From NCBI GenBank assembly GCA_964430935.1, contig CAYSHK010000018.1, positions 1-18,120 of the forward strand: a DNA stretch of 18,120 bases, written 5' to 3'. The notes beneath the pieces are model-generated. The model saw only the letters and a list, made by a program, of their open reading frames with translations, was not told the origin of the DNA and ran no database searches. Made by a program: the position numbers and the translations under genes. Of this stretch, positions 17,510 to 18,120 are shown piece after piece. The first letter of the stretch is position 1. Every line of letters begins with the position of its first letter. Source of the DNA: Thermopetrobacter sp964430935 (GTDB taxonomy: Bacteria > Pseudomonadota > Alphaproteobacteria > Rhizobiales > Aestuariivirgaceae).

Positions 17510-18118
17510 ATGAAGAAGATTGCCATCATCGCCATCGCGGCCGGGCTTGGCCTTGCCTCGCCCCAGGCCATGGCGCAGACGACGACCGGCGATGCCGCGT
17601 CGTCGCTTGCCGCCACCTCGGGCGACTGGGCGGAATCCATGGCCAAAATGCTGGATCCGAAGTTCATGACCGACTGGATGAACCTCATGCTCAATCCGGC
17701 CTACATCGACATGATGATGAAGATGGCCGATCCGAAGCTCATCGAGGGCTACGTGAAGATCATGACGGATCCGCGCTATGTCGAGATGATGATGAAGATG
17801 GCCGATCCGAAGCTCGTCGAGGGCTACGTGAAGATCATGACGGATCCGCGCTATATGGAGATGATGGCGAAGATGGTCGATCCGAAGATCATCGAGCCCT
17901 ACATCAAGATGATGACCGATCCGCAGTACGTGGAGGCCATGATGAAGTGGGCAGATCCGAAGATCATCGAGCCCTATGTGAAGATGATGACCGACCCCAC
18001 GTACATCAACGCCATGGCGAAGATGATGGATCCCAATCCCTGGATGAAAATGATGACCACCTGGATGGATTCCTTCGCGAAGATGGGAACCTCCATGACG
18101 CCCTCCACGGGCGAGTGA
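17510..18118 (+). CDS. Exported methionine-rich protein of tandem 25-residue Asp-Pro repeats, function unknown
   Basis: 202 residues; I do not recognise the family. A signal peptide (MKKIAIIAIAAGLGLASPQA, likely cut after Ala22 in AMA) sends it to the periplasm or beyond. Residues 60-184 are five repeats of 25 residues of the form MTDPRYVEMMMK / MADPKLVEGYVKI, each made of two related halves. Asp-Pro (once Asn-Pro) recurs at 49, 62, 74, 87, 99, 112, 124, 137, 149, 162 and 174, with steps alternating 13 and 12. By my count 34 of about 180 mature residues are Met; there is no Cys or His. Each half looks like a short amphipathic helix capped by the D-P pair, so an elongated helical array is plausible. 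It seems monocistronic, with its own upstream region and a strong ribosome site. Surface, storage, membrane-binding, metal-binding or oxidant-scavenging roles are all possible; none is shown. Confidence 0.9.
   Translation: MKKIAIIAIAAGLGLASPQAMAQTTTGDAASSLAATSGDWAESMAKMLDPKFMTDWMNLMLNPAYIDMMMKMADPKLIEGYVKIMTDPRYVEMMMKMADPKLVEGYVKIMTDPRYMEMMAKMVDPKIIEPYIKMMTDPQYVEAMMKWADPKIIEPYVKMMTDPTYINAMAKMMDPNPWMKMMTTWMDSFAKMGTSMTPSTGE
17687..18061 (+). repeat. Five tandem in-frame 75-bp repeats
   Basis: The units are 17687-17761, 17762-17836, 17837-17911, 17912-17986 and 17987-18061, each coding for one 25-residue repeat. The stretch 17711-17785 and the next 75 bases (17786-17860) differ at only three positions, while units 4 and 5 are more diverged. 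Identity also at silent positions suggests recent duplication or gene conversion of the middle units. The repeats lie fully inside one reading frame without spacers, so this is not a CRISPR array. Confidence 0.92.
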
Positions 18119-18120
18119 GC

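Noticed and set aside
17302..17694. 130-codon minus-strand frame over the leader and start of the repeat gene
   Set aside because: It overlaps the signal peptide region and strong ribosome site of the plus-strand gene, and has no ribosome site or domain of its own.
17687..18061. CRISPR array or other non-coding satellite
   Set aside because: The 75-bp units are contiguous, without unique spacers, and keep one open frame with conserved residues.
17510..18118. Copper chaperone or copper resistance protein as a firm call
   Set aside because: Met richness fits thioether metal sites, but the classical MxxM/His-Met copper motifs with His or Cys are absent and no copper gene is nearby. Kept only as one hypothesis.

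Overview
The window is GC-rich (clearly above 60 % by eye), densely coding chromosomal DNA from what looks like an alphaproteobacterium. The evidence for this is gene order and protein type: a CcmH/CycL tail, a Do-type protease, an OmpR-type response regulator with its kinase, glnE, and a PleC/PdhS-type PAS kinase lie next to each other. From memory, Sinorhizobium meliloti and relatives have a similar order. I cannot assign a genus. I see no insertion sequence, phage gene, tRNA, rRNA or CRISPR array, and no gene-free stretch longer than 300 bases.

Layout. Bases 1-154 are the end of a cytochrome c maturation gene. Then come degP/htrA (299-1822), a gap with two strong inverted repeats, a response regulator and histidine kinase pair (2091-4158), and glnE (4235-7147), all on the plus strand. 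Two minus-strand genes follow in the opposite orientation: a PleC-like PAS histidine kinase (7173 to about 9422) and, upstream of it on that strand, pepN (9688-12327). The gap between these two holds a cluster of GANTC sites, the target of the cell-cycle methyltransferase CcrM. Divergent from pepN is a four-gene ABC importer operon of the BMP/nucleoside type (12543-17180): a double ATPase, two permeases joined by ATGA overlaps, and a lipoprotein-free periplasmic binding protein. It ends in a clear Rho-independent terminator.

The last gene (17510-18118) is the odd one. It has its own AT-rich upstream region, a leader that can fold, and a very strong ribosome binding site. It encodes an exported protein of 202 residues built from five 25-residue repeats. 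Each repeat has two half-repeats that begin near an Asp-Pro pair. About 19 % of the mature protein is methionine, and it has no cysteine or histidine. I do not recognise its family, and it is the best candidate here for something undescribed.

How the genes fit together: the first block covers envelope protein quality control and signalling (protease plus two-component system), control of nitrogen assimilation (GlnE acts on glutamine synthetase) and probably cell-cycle or developmental signalling (PleC-like kinase). PepN and the importer are general peptide and nucleoside-type nutrient functions. The functional links between blocks are inferred from gene order only.
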